DNA from: an uncultured Synechococcus sp. | GTDB taxonomy: Bacteria; Cyanobacteriota; Cyanobacteriia; PCC-6307; Cyanobiaceae | Reading direction: 5' to 3' | Length of the DNA: 7,487 nt | NCBI GenBank assembly: GCA_937930135.1 | Contig: CALGVO010000197.1 | Location: forward strand, 1-7,487 | Part shown: piece by piece, positions 1 through 6,311 of the stretch | How the letters are laid out: each line of letters opens with the position of its first letter | Numbering within the stretch: the first letter of the stretch is position 1 | Made by a program: the position numbers and the translations under genes | The notes under the pieces: generated by a model | Seen by the model: the letters and a program-made list of their open reading frames with translations, nothing else | Database searches by the model: none | What the model was told of the DNA's origin: nothing

Positions 1-935
1 GCAACAACCGCCCAGCTTTTGCAATCCGTGCCCAGTCGGCGATGGTGTTCAACGATGGCGAGCTGGTGATCCTGGAGGGCCAGGTGCAACTGCAGCAGCT
101 TCAGGGCCAGAAGGTGTTGATCAGCGGCGATCGGTTGCGTTGGACCCCTGGCCAATCCCTGCTGGTGATGGAACAACGCCCCCAGGCCGATGACGCCAGC
201 AGCCGGATTCGCTCCACCACGGCCCAGCTGCGCCAGGACACCCAGCAACTCAGGCTCAACGGTGTGGTGCAGCTCGAGCAATGGACCGGCAAGGTCGACA
301 AACAAGCGGCTCCCACCACGGTGATCCGCACCGGTGTGACCGATTGGAATCTCAGCAATGGTGATCTCAAGGCCCGCGGACCCGTCCTCGGTCAGCGGCG
401 GGACGACCACAACACCCCGCAGCAATTGCAGGCCAGTCGGCTCACGGGAAACACCCAGAAGGGATTCATCGATCTGATCGAACCGGTGCAGGTGCGGATC
501 CCCAAACGCCAAGGCCTGCTTGAGGCCCTCACCACCCGTTGGAATTTTCAGAAGGAGACCCTCACCAGCAGCGAACCGTTCCGGGCCCGCATGGAGCAAT
601 CGAGCCTCAGCGGCCAGAACTTCCGCGTCAACCTCAAGGACACCACCGTGCTGGTGACCGGTGGCTGTCGCCTGAAGCAGCCCGGTGATCAGCTCGATGC
701 GGAGCGATGCCTCTGGAACTGGAGTGATGACGCGGTGCTCGCCGAAGGCCAGGTGGTGTTGCGGCGCCAGGCCAATGACCAGATCACGCGCAGCCAGAGG
801 CTTGAGGGCAAGGTGGGCAAGAAAGGTCTGGTGGTGTTCTCCGCCCCGGGCGACAAGGTGCGCTCCCAGCTCAGCCTGGAGGAGGGCCGTCCAGGACCTC
901 AGAAGAAGCGCAAGCCAGCTCCAGTGTCGTTCTGA
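1..935 (+). CDS. lptC: LPS-export LptC-like periplasmic protein, 5'-truncated
   Basis: The reading frame is open from base 3, upstream of the first ATG at 42, so the gene starts before the window; about 310 C-terminal residues are visible, ending at TGA 933-935. The visible protein is rich in short alternating beta strands with repeated patterns such as LVILEGQVQLQQL and GDRLRWTPGQSLLVMEQ. These fit the LptC/OstA-like beta-jellyroll that passes lipopolysaccharide from the LptBFG ABC transporter towards LptA and LptD. Known for the family: LptC is anchored by one N-terminal membrane helix with a periplasmic domain; that helix would be in the missing part. The C-terminus is a short basic, proline-rich tail (QKKRKPAPVSF). 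Cyanobacterial LptC-like proteins are longer than the E. coli protein, which fits the length here. The 3' end overlaps the convergent CCB-family gene by 65 bp. The family call is from fold pattern and recall, so OstA-like/DUF1239 is the safer wording. Confidence 0.7.
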   Translation, partial: NNRPAFAIRAQSAMVFNDGELVILEGQVQLQQLQGQKVLISGDRLRWTPGQSLLVMEQRPQADDASSRIRSTTAQLRQDTQQLRLNGVVQLEQWTGKVDKQAAPTTVIRTGVTDWNLSNGDLKARGPVLGQRRDDHNTPQQLQASRLTGNTQKGFIDLIEPVQVRIPKRQGLLEALTTRWNFQKETLTSSEPFRARMEQSSLSGQNFRVNLKDTTVLVTGGCRLKQPGDQLDAERCLWNWSDDAVLAEGQVVLRRQANDQITRSQRLEGKVGKKGLVVFSAPGDKVRSQLSLEEGRPGPQKKRKPAPVSF

Positions 936-1530
936 GCCGTTCGCACCAACCGCTGAACCAGCGTTCATCGGCGCGGGTGAAACAGCGTTCCGACCAGCCG
1001 CCGAGCACCACCCAGCCCCGCTGGCCGAGGGGGTGCACCATCACGGCCGGCAGGTGGGGCACCACCGCATCAAATTCGTCGCGGCCGGGATACAGCGCCG
1101 TTTTCACCAGCGACACCAGCTGTTGTTGCTCCCGGGCGCGGCTACAGATCGCGCCGGGATGAAACGGGCGATCGCTGATCAGCCCCCGCCTCAGGAGCAC
1201 CTCCCCGTCCCAGCTCACCAGGATCGTGGCGGCGGAGGTGGCGGTGAGCAGCATCTGGCTGCCCCAGGCCAGTTCGAGCCGTTCCGCCTCGGTGAGATCG
1301 GGCTTGAGCACAAAGCCCTGCTCCGCGCTGAGTGCCACCGCCTCCGCCGCCAGGGGCACGGCGCGGGTCCAGAGCACCGCCACCAGCATCAGCCCCACAC
1401 CCGCCAGGCCGGCGATCACCTCCGCCCGCTGCAGGCTCGGCTCGATGGTTGGTGCCGTGAGGCCGTTGACAACGGCCAGAACGAGCACCAGCACACCGGC
1501 AGACAGGGTGATGCGGGCGGCGGCTGGCAT
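871..1530 (-). CDS. Cofactor assembly of complex C subunit B, CCB2/CCB4 family
   Basis: This 219-residue protein has two N-terminal membrane helices (about residues 8-26 and 38-58) followed by a soluble domain of about 160 residues, the layout of CCB2/CCB4 proteins. In algae and plants these act with CCB1 and CCB3 to attach the unusual haem c-n (c-i) covalently to cytochrome b6 of the b6f complex, on the stromal side of the thylakoid membrane. Recognisable stretches are AWGSQMLLTATSAATILVSWDGEV (in part), GAICSRAREQQQLVSL and the ALYPGRDEF segment near residue 146. The start at 1530 was chosen because it gives a basic residue directly before the first helix; an in-frame ATG at 1590 would add 20 residues and run into the 5' end of the divergent TerB gene. 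No clear Shine-Dalgarno motif precedes 1530. The gene is alone on the minus strand. Whether it corresponds to CCB2 or CCB4 cannot be decided here. Confidence 0.75.
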   Translation of the reverse strand: MPAAARITLSAGVLVLVLAVVNGLTAPTIEPSLQRAEVIAGLAGVGLMLVAVLWTRAVPLAAEAVALSAEQGFVLKPDLTEAERLELAWGSQMLLTATSAATILVSWDGEVLLRRGLISDRPFHPGAICSRAREQQQLVSLVKTALYPGRDEFDAVVPHLPAVMVHPLGQRGWVVLGGWSERCFTRADERWFSGWCERLRTTLELACASSEVLDGPPPG

Positions 1531-1598
1531 GAAGGAAGGCGAAACAGCTGTCAGATCGCTGCACTCTTGCTCAAATGGGGTGGCAAACACCAGCGGGT
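1531..1598. promoter_or_regulatory. Divergent intergenic spacer, CCB gene / TerB operon
   Basis: This 68-bp gap separates the starts of two divergently transcribed genes, so promoters for both directions probably sit in or near it. I could not find a convincing -35/-10 pair on either strand. The call rests on gene orientation only. Confidence 0.35.
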
Positions 1599-2006
1599 AT
1601 GACTGAGGCCGAAGCCTTTGCCGCCGTGGCTCTCGGAGCCGTGGCCTGTGATGGCGTCCTTGGCAAGGACGAAGCGCATGCCTTGCGGCGCCAACTCGAA
1701 TATCGCTCGCCCTACAAAGACCGGAGCGAAGAGGAGATGGCGGCGCTGTTCGACACGCTGCTCACCGTGCTGCGGGAGCAGGGGATCGATCAGCTGATCA
1801 ACCAGGCCCTCCCCCAGCTCAAGCCCCATCAGCAGGAAACGGCCCTGGCGGTGGCCGCCCAGCTGGTGCATGCCGATCGCAAGGTGGGAGCTTCAGAAGC
1901 TGATTTCCTCAGCCAACTCGGCGCCAAGTTGGTGTTGCCGGAAGGTCGCGCCGAGGCGGTGGTCGGAGCGATCATGGCCCTCAACCGCGACAGCCTGGCC
2001 GACTGA
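1599..2006 (+). CDS. TerB-family (tellurite-resistance-like) protein
   Basis: A 135-residue, all-helical acidic protein with no signal peptide or membrane segment, probably cytoplasmic. It has two copies of an acidic D-x6-E motif in matching helical contexts: ACDGVLGKDE (Asp18, Glu25) and HADRKVGASE (Asp93, Glu100). This is the paired metal-binding signature of the TerB fold. Known for the family: TerB domains bind divalent metal and occur in membrane-stress and signalling contexts; the name tellurite resistance is historical and does not predict tellurite tolerance here, since no other ter genes are present. The start at 1599 begins at the conserved-looking MTEAEAF; an in-frame ATG at 1575 would add eight residues and has no better ribosome site. 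It is the first gene of the plus-strand series and lies 32 bp before the Psb32-like gene, suggesting co-transcription with thylakoid-protein genes. The specific role is unknown. Confidence 0.75.
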   Translation: MTEAEAFAAVALGAVACDGVLGKDEAHALRRQLEYRSPYKDRSEEEMAALFDTLLTVLREQGIDQLINQALPQLKPHQQETALAVAAQLVHADRKVGASEADFLSQLGAKLVLPEGRAEAVVGAIMALNRDSLAD

Positions 2007-2038
2007 CGGCAGACTGCCTGTATCAGGCCTTTCCATCG

Positions 2039-2710
2039 ATGCCGAGGATCTCGAAGCTGCTGGCCGGACTCGCCGCCGCCTTCCTGTCGTTGTTGCTGTT
2101 GGTTCCTGCGGCCCTGGCCGTGGCGCCCCAGGATTTTCCTGCGGTGGCTCCGGAGGAGCCGGTGCTGGATGCGGCGGATGTGCTCAGTCGCGCCAGCCGC
2201 AGTGAACTCAGCGCCAGGCTCGATCAGCTCGATGAGCAGCGCCTCGATGCCCGATTGGTGACCGTGCGTCGGCTCGACTATGGCCTCAGCCTTTCCGCCT
2301 TCGGTCAGGATCTGATTGCCCAGTGGTCGAACCAGGCTTCCAGTGATCCGATCCTGCTGTTTCTGATCGAGGCGCAGAACAAGCAGGCCGCTGTGGTGGC
2401 CGATCCTTCCCTGAGCCAGCGATTGCCCGACGAATTGTTGCGCAGCACCGGACGCACCACCATGAGCCAGCCCTTGCGGGATGGTGATCGCTACCGGCAG
2501 GCCAGCCTGGATGGAATCGAGCGCCTCGCCGTGGTTCTCGATGGCGGCGAAGACCCTGGTCCGCCGGTGGAGGTGGAGCGCACCACTCTGCCCACCAACA
2601 TTCCCAGCAAAGAGGAAACCCAGAGCAGCAATGCCTTCACCTGGGTGGTGGTGTTGCTGGTGGTGGGCACCATCGTTCCGATGGCCACCTGGTGGGTCTT
2701 CTCCCGCTGA
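2039..2710 (+). CDS. psb32: Psb32-like photosystem II repair protein (TPM domain)
   Basis: This 223-residue protein has a signal peptide (residues 1-27, basic PRISK start, long Leu/Ala core, AALA cleavage site), a TPM (TLP18.3/Psb32/MOLO-1) domain over about residues 40-170, and one C-terminal membrane helix (about 199-220). The domain shows the usual opening VLDAADVLSRASRSEL, where proteins of this family start after the signal peptide, then strands such as DARLVTVRRL and DPILLFLIEAQNKQAAVVAD. Known for the family: plant TLP18.3 and cyanobacterial Psb32 protect photosystem II and speed its repair after photodamage; the domain is thought to face the thylakoid lumen. The signal peptide plus C-terminal anchor is the expected topology. 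It lies 32 bp after the TerB gene and 20 bp before pxcA, probably in one transcript. Other TPM proteins exist, so the exact symbol is less sure than the domain. Confidence 0.8.
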   Translation: MPRISKLLAGLAAAFLSLLLLVPAALAVAPQDFPAVAPEEPVLDAADVLSRASRSELSARLDQLDEQRLDARLVTVRRLDYGLSLSAFGQDLIAQWSNQASSDPILLFLIEAQNKQAAVVADPSLSQRLPDELLRSTGRTTMSQPLRDGDRYRQASLDGIERLAVVLDGGEDPGPPVEVERTTLPTNIPSKEETQSSNAFTWVVVLLVVGTIVPMATWWVFSR

Positions 2711-2730
2711 CCCTGGCTGAGAAGACGATC

Positions 2731-3873
2731 ATGCGCAACTGGATCAGCACCTTCGGTCAGGCGAACGATCGCGATGTGAACAGCGATCTGGATCGGGGCT
2801 ATGAAGCCGCCCTGCTGATCCAGAGCCTGGAGCTGGAGTATTACGGCGATCGTCCGATCCGCACCGATCTTGAGCTGTCCGTTCCTCGCTCGGTGCAGGC
2901 CACCGTCTTGCGCAAATTCCGGGCCGCCCTGAGTGTGTGTCGCACCAGCCTCGACAAGCTCCAGGGGCAACGCGGCCAGCTCGACATGCAGGAGCTGCGT
3001 CAGCTGCAGCTGATTGAAAGTGTGGTGAGCCGCTATTCGCCGCGGCGCACGGCCGCCGCCCCCACGATGAGCCGAGCGCCCGACCCGCTGCCCCGCTCTC
3101 TGCTCGGTGTGGTCGACACCGTGCGTCGACAGTTGGATCCCACCGCCGAAGCGACCCTGGTGGCCGGCTTCCGGCGGCGCCGTGATTCCACCTTGATCTC
3201 GCTCAAGGTGTTGTTGCTGTTGATCCTGGTGCCCCTGCTGGTGCAACAGGTGAGCCGCACCTATGTCATCAGCCCCTTGGTGGACCGCTACGCCCCCGAT
3301 CTTCCCTTCCTCAGCTATCCGAAACCGCAGCTGGAGGAGCAGGCTGTGGAGAAACTGCGTGTGTACAAGGCGGAGATTGAATTTGATGCGCTTCTGCGCG
3401 GCAAAGGTATTCCCAGTGACGTCGACCTGCAACAGGCCCTCACCCTCAAGGCACAAGAACTGAAGGAGGAGGCGGATTCCGAGAGCACCCACGCCGTCAA
3501 GAACGTGTTCTCAGACATTGCCGCCCTGTTTGCCTTCGTGGGCGTGTGTCTGGTGAGCCGCGAGGAACTGCGAGTGTTGCGTGGTTTCTTTGATGAAGCG
3601 GTGTATGGCCTCAGTGATTCCGCCAAGGCCTTCGCGATCATTCTTTTCACCGACATCTTCGTGGGCTTCCACAGCCCCGAGGGTTGGACGGTGCTGCTCG
3701 ATGGCATCGCCAATCACTTCGGGTTCCCGGCCCGGGATAACTTCATCCTGTTGTTCATCGCCACCTTCCCGGTGATCCTGGCGACGATCTTCAAGTATTG
3801 GATCTTCCGCTATCTCAACCGCGTCAGCCCCTCCTCCGTGGCGACCCTGCGCGGCATGAATGGGGGTGGTTGA
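2731..3873 (+). CDS. pxcA: Proton extrusion protein PxcA (CemA/CotA family)
   Basis: A 380-residue membrane protein of the PxcA/CemA family, which in cyanobacteria is needed for light-induced proton efflux and in chloroplasts is the envelope protein CemA. A soluble N-terminal half opens with NWISTFGQANDRDVNSDLD and includes YEAALLIQSLELEYYGD. It is followed by four hydrophobic segments at about residues 154-172, 258-275, 301-313 and 337-356. The family hallmark FVGFHSPEGW lies at about residues 310-319, and the C-terminus is FKYWIFRYLNRVSPSSV followed by a short tail, as usual for CemA. The ATG at 2731 was chosen because it gives the expected MRNW-type start 20 bp after psb32; an in-frame start at 2692 would overlap psb32 by 19 bp. 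The protein is somewhat shorter than the Synechocystis homologue (about 440 residues), mainly in the N-terminal soluble part. Its 3' end overlaps cobU by 14 bp. Confidence 0.92.
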   Translation: MRNWISTFGQANDRDVNSDLDRGYEAALLIQSLELEYYGDRPIRTDLELSVPRSVQATVLRKFRAALSVCRTSLDKLQGQRGQLDMQELRQLQLIESVVSRYSPRRTAAAPTMSRAPDPLPRSLLGVVDTVRRQLDPTAEATLVAGFRRRRDSTLISLKVLLLLILVPLLVQQVSRTYVISPLVDRYAPDLPFLSYPKPQLEEQAVEKLRVYKAEIEFDALLRGKGIPSDVDLQQALTLKAQELKEEADSESTHAVKNVFSDIAALFAFVGVCLVSREELRVLRGFFDEAVYGLSDSAKAFAIILFTDIFVGFHSPEGWTVLLDGIANHFGFPARDNFILLFIATFPVILATIFKYWIFRYLNRVSPSSVATLRGMNGGG

Positions 3874-4426
3874 TCGGCTTGAGGCCTGCGGCGAGCGGGA
3901 TCTCATCCTGGTGAGTGGTCCCAGCCGGAGCGGCAAGAGCCGTTGGGCGGAACACCTTCTGGGCCACCATCCCGCCGTGACCTATGTGGCCACCTCCGAT
4001 CGAAGACCCGAGGATCCCGCCTGGCAGGAGCGCTTGCGCCTGCATCGTCTGCGCCGCCCCGTGGCCTGGCAGCTGCTCGAATGCGGCCCGGCCTTGGCGT
4101 CAGGCTTAAAAACGATTGCAGCGGATCGGGCCCTGTTGATTGATTCCCTCGGAGGCTTTGTGGCCTGGCATCTGGAGCTCGGCGAGTCGCAATGGCATGC
4201 CACTGTTCAGGAGCTGCTCACTGCTCTGCAGACCCGCAAGCCTCCTGTGGTGCTGGTGATCGAGGAGACGGGCTGGGGCCTGGTGCCCCCCACCGCGATC
4301 GGTGGCCTGTTCCGCGATCGGCTCGGAGCCCTGGCTCAGCACCTTGAGGGCCTGTCCAGCCGCAGCTGGTTGGTGGTGCAGGGCCGCGCCATCGATCTTC
4401 ATCAGGTGGGGCATCGGGTGCCATGA
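3860..4426 (+). CDS. cobU: CobU: adenosylcobinamide kinase / adenosylcobinamide-phosphate guanylyltransferase
   Basis: A 188-residue cytoplasmic enzyme of cobamide (vitamin B12-type) biosynthesis. It phosphorylates adenosylcobinamide and then transfers GMP to give adenosylcobinamide-GDP, the substrate of CobS. Visible motifs in order: Walker A GPSRSGKS (residues 20-27), YVATSDRR (42-49), a basic segment around His62 that is the likely position of the guanylylated histidine, LLIDSLGGFVAW (92-103, the Walker-B-like strand), and EETGWGLVPP (135-144), which matches the family's N/E-E-x-G-x-G-x-VP signature. Length is normal (about 180 residues). The ATG at 3860 lies within the end of pxcA, without a clear Shine-Dalgarno site, so translational coupling is likely; GTG at 3866 is an alternative start. 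The stop overlaps the trmL start by four bases. The assignment of His62 is by position, not by alignment. Confidence 0.9.
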   Translation: MGVVDRLEACGERDLILVSGPSRSGKSRWAEHLLGHHPAVTYVATSDRRPEDPAWQERLRLHRLRRPVAWQLLECGPALASGLKTIAADRALLIDSLGGFVAWHLELGESQWHATVQELLTALQTRKPPVVLVIEETGWGLVPPTAIGGLFRDRLGALAQHLEGLSSRSWLVVQGRAIDLHQVGHRVP

Positions 4427-4908
4427 CATCAGCGATGCTGGCGCCTGCCCCCCTGCGCATCGCCCTCTATGAGCCGCAGATCCCGCCGAACACCGGCAAC
4501 ATCGCCCGCACATCAGCGGCCTTCCAGCTGCCCCTGGCCCTGATCGAGCCGTTGGGCTTCAGCCTCGAGGATCGCTATCTCAAACGGGCAGGTCTCGACT
4601 ACTGGCCCCATGTGCAGCTGAGCACCCACAGCGATGTCGAAGCATTTCTCGCAGCCCTTCCCACTCCGTTTCGCCTGATCGGTTGCAGTCGCCATGGCGG
4701 CACGGCCCTGCCTCAGATGCGATTTGAACCGGGGGATGTGCTGCTGTTCGGACGGGAGGATCTTGGCCTGCCCCAGAGCGTGCGAGCGCGCTGCGACCAG
4801 CTCTGCACGATCCCGATGCCCGGTGGCGCAGCAGTGCGCAGCCTCAATCTTTCGGTGGCAACCGCGCTTGTGAGCTTCCAGGCCGGTCTGCAACTCGGCA
4901 TGTGGTGA
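4423..4908 (+). CDS. trmL: TrmL: tRNA (cytidine/uridine-34-2'-O)-methyltransferase
   Basis: A 161-residue SPOUT-class methyltransferase that puts a 2'-O-methyl group on the wobble base (position 34) of certain leucine tRNAs, using S-adenosylmethionine. It is a single-domain protein of family-typical length with the expected motifs in order: EPQIPPNTGNIAR (residues 17-29), DYWPHV (59-64), LLFGREDLGLP (107-117) and IPMPGGAAVRSLNLSVATAL (130-149), the last two forming the trefoil-knot cofactor pocket. The start ATG overlaps the cobU stop as ATGA, a common coupling arrangement, and an AGGTGG run at 4404-4409 could serve as ribosome site at slightly long spacing; Met5 (4435) is an alternative. The motif GREDLGLP differs a little from the common GPETRGLP, and Val replaces the usual Asn in SLNLSNA, both conservative for this family as far as I can judge. 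It is the last gene of the packed series. Confidence 0.92.
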   Translation: MTSAMLAPAPLRIALYEPQIPPNTGNIARTSAAFQLPLALIEPLGFSLEDRYLKRAGLDYWPHVQLSTHSDVEAFLAALPTPFRLIGCSRHGGTALPQMRFEPGDVLLFGREDLGLPQSVRARCDQLCTIPMPGGAAVRSLNLSVATALVSFQAGLQLGMW

Positions 4909-5016
4909 TTGCCTGGCTGAACCACGCACCCTTGCACAGGGGTGTTCGACCCGTTACTTTCAGCCGGTCTCCGGGTCGTGGCGGCTTCTCCGGAGTTGTT
5001 GTTCCTTCTTTTTTGT

Positions 5017-6021
5017 ATGAAGCCCCTGCTGGTTCTCACCACCACGTCAGCGCTTCCCGTTCTTGGCTTGATTGCCCTTGGACAGCAGCCTGGAATCGCC
5101 GACGGGGCCAGACCAGTCAGCCAGCAACAACTCCTCGCTTCGCTGCCGACCCTGCAGACCAAGTTCTGGATCCAGACCAGTCGCGATACCAACCTTGAAG
5201 CGCTGGCCGCTGAACTGGATTTGCCCCTCAAAGACTTAGCTCAACTCAATGAGCAAGCGACCTCGGCAACGATGAGCAAGGGGCAGTGGTTGATTCTGCC
5301 CATCAAGGTGGAGAGCCGTCTCAGCCGCAGCCTGTCACTCGATGCCACCAGCATCCGCAGAACTGCGCCGGTGTCGACGCCTCCGGCGCCAGTCGCGGAA
5401 GTGAAGGTGCAGCGTGGCGATTCCATTGCCACGATCGCCAAAAACCATGGCCTGAGCCTCACCCAGTTTCGCAACCTCAATCCGGGAATGGACCTGGCCC
5501 GCCTGGTGGTGGGATCCACCGTGCGTGTGGCCGAAGCCACCCCGCGGCAGTTGTTGGCGATACGCCCCAGTGTCTCCGGTGGTGCCAGCTGGCCCAAACT
5601 TCCCAACTTGCCAGGCGCTTCACGCCCCCAGGGTGAGAGTCAGGCGTTCATCTGGCCGGCGAAGGGCGTGTTCACCTCTGGGTATGGCTGGCGCTGGGGT
5701 CGGATGCACAGGGGGATCGACATCGCCAACAACGTCGGCACCCCGATCGTGGCCGCTAAGGATGGTCTGGTGGTGTTTTCCGGCTGGAGCAGTGGCTACG
5801 GCTATCTCGTCGAGCTCGCCCATGGCGATGGCACCTCCACCCGTTATGCCCACAACAGCCGCCTGATTGTGCGTCAAGGTCAGATGGTGCCCCAGGGCAC
5901 CACGATCTCTTTGATGGGGAGCACGGGGCGAAGCACTGGGCCTCACCTTCATTTCGAGATCCGGAAGCCAGGCGGTGCCGCCACCGACCCGATGCCATTC
6001 CTGCCCAGCCATCGCGCCTGA
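5017..6021 (+). CDS. Exported LysM / M23 (LytM-type) peptidoglycan endopeptidase
   Basis: A 334-residue cell-wall protein: an N-terminal signal or anchor segment (MKPLLVLTTTSALPVLGL), a degenerate LysM-like segment at about residues 58-95, a clearer LysM domain at 130-172 (VKVQRGDSIATIAKNHGLSL), a proline-rich linker, and an M23 metallopeptidase domain at 213-329. The zinc and catalytic set is complete: HRGID (His231, Asp235), YAHN (His279) and HLHFE (His310, His312). It is therefore predicted to be an active peptide-crosslink hydrolase, unlike EnvC/NlpD-type activators, which lack these residues. LysM domains bind peptidoglycan glycan chains. The ATG at 5017 was chosen because it gives a textbook signal peptide; a GTG at 4942 would add 25 residues before it. 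No Shine-Dalgarno site is seen; a T-rich stretch precedes the start. It stands 108 bp after trmL, so it probably has its own promoter, and 36 bp before the tRNA. Confidence 0.9.
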   Translation: MKPLLVLTTTSALPVLGLIALGQQPGIADGARPVSQQQLLASLPTLQTKFWIQTSRDTNLEALAAELDLPLKDLAQLNEQATSATMSKGQWLILPIKVESRLSRSLSLDATSIRRTAPVSTPPAPVAEVKVQRGDSIATIAKNHGLSLTQFRNLNPGMDLARLVVGSTVRVAEATPRQLLAIRPSVSGGASWPKLPNLPGASRPQGESQAFIWPAKGVFTSGYGWRWGRMHRGIDIANNVGTPIVAAKDGLVVFSGWSSGYGYLVELAHGDGTSTRYAHNSRLIVRQGQMVPQGTTISLMGSTGRSTGPHLHFEIRKPGGAATDPMPFLPSHRA

Positions 6022-6041
6022 AGCCCGATCTGGCGATCGTC

Positions 6042-6047
6042 TAAACT
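6042..6047 (+). promoter_or_regulatory. Possible -10 element of the tRNA promoter
   Basis: TAAACT matches four of six bases of the sigma-70 -10 consensus and lies 10 bp before the mature tRNA 5' end, a plausible distance for a short 5' leader. No good -35 element was found at the right spacing, so this is weak. Confidence 0.3.
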
Positions 6048-6057
6048 CTTTTCACAC

Positions 6058-6131
6058 GGCTCGGTAGCTCAGCTGGTTAGAGCGTGGGATTCATAACCCC
6101 AAGGTCGGGAGTTCAAGTCTCCCCCGAGCCA
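6058..6131 (+). tRNA. tRNA with anticodon CAT, probably elongator tRNA-Met
   Basis: A complete 74-nt cloverleaf can be drawn. Acceptor GGCTCGG (6058-6064) pairs fully with CCGAGCC (6124-6130); D stem GCTC/GAGC (6067-6070, 6080-6083) encloses a loop containing GG; anticodon stem TGGGA/CCCCA (6085-6089, 6097-6101) holds loop TTCATAA with anticodon CAT at 6092-6094; T stem GGGAG/CTCCC (6107-6111, 6119-6123) holds loop TTCAAGT. The discriminator is A at 6131 and CCA is not encoded. The fully paired first base pair G-C argues against initiator tRNA, whose position 1 is normally unpaired in bacteria. The last anticodon-stem pair (31-39) is an A-C mismatch. A CAT anticodon could also belong to tRNA-Ile2 (lysidine-modified), which cannot be excluded by eye. 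It is intact although it directly precedes an integrase gene. Confidence 0.95.
6107..6131 (+). other. Candidate attachment site (tRNA 3' end)
   Basis: The T arm and 3' acceptor strand of a tRNA are the usual attB/attL core for tyrosine integrases coded next to a tRNA. The position is inferred from the integrase 180 bp downstream; the matching direct repeat at the far end of the element would lie outside the window, so the site is not proven. Confidence 0.35.
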
Positions 6132-6141
6132 TAGCTTGTTG

Positions 6142-6163
6142 CCCTGCTTCGGCGGGGTTTTTT
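6142..6163 (+). terminator. Intrinsic terminator after the tRNA
   Basis: A six-pair stem CCCTGC/GCGGGG (one T-G wobble) closes a stable TTCG tetraloop (6148-6151) and is followed directly by six T residues (6158-6163). This is a standard Rho-independent terminator, placed 10 bp after the tRNA 3' end. It should separate tRNA transcription from the integrase gene. Confidence 0.9.
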
Positions 6164-6246
6164 CTTGTCTGGGACTGGGATTTCGCGGATTCCACAACTT
6201 AGTCCAATATGAGCCACTTGCTGCAGGTGAGGGTCAGTTGTAGCCA

Positions 6247-6272
6247 AAACGTGCAAAGTACTTTGCACGTTT
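6247..6272. repeat. Perfect 26-bp palindrome upstream of the integrase
   Basis: Left arm AAACGTGCAAAGT (6247-6259) is followed without a spacer by its exact reverse complement ACTTTGCACGTTT (6260-6272); the centre is AGTACT. The flanking bases (A 6246, C 6273) no longer pair. It lies 39 bp before the integrase ATG and 83 bp after the tRNA terminator. A 13-bp perfect dyad with no loop suggests a binding site for a dimeric protein rather than a terminator, since there is no T run. Candidates are an operator controlling the integrase or a recombinase/accessory binding site. The function is not established. Confidence 0.85.
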
Positions 6273-6311
6273 CTGGGGAACACTTGTGGGGTCCCGCCGC
6301 TCTCGGATCTC

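Noticed and set aside
1168..1175. HIP1 octamer GCGATCGC
   Set aside because: A single exact copy was noticed within the CCB-family gene; no enrichment that would indicate a HIP1-rich genome.
685..1602. Open frame of 305 codons on the plus strand opposite the CCB-family gene
   Set aside because: The translation is Arg/Ala/His-rich and low-complexity, while the minus strand gives a coherent two-helix membrane protein.
2016..2028. Small hairpin GCCTG-TAT-CAGGC between the TerB and psb32 genes
   Set aside because: Only a five-pair stem with a three-base loop and no T run; too short to call a terminator or regulatory element.
2491..3492. Long open frame of 333 codons on the minus strand under psb32/pxcA
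   Set aside because: It is antisense to two well-recognised genes, its translation is rich in Gln/His/Gly with no domain pattern, and long antisense frames are expected in GC-rich coding DNA.
4932..4960. TTGCAC-17 bp-TACTTT as a promoter for the M23 peptidase gene
   Set aside because: Spacing is right but each hexamer matches only three of six consensus bases; not enough to call.
6211..6216. GAGCCA repeated from the tRNA 3' end as a possible second att copy
   Set aside because: Only six bases match and the flanks differ; expected by chance.
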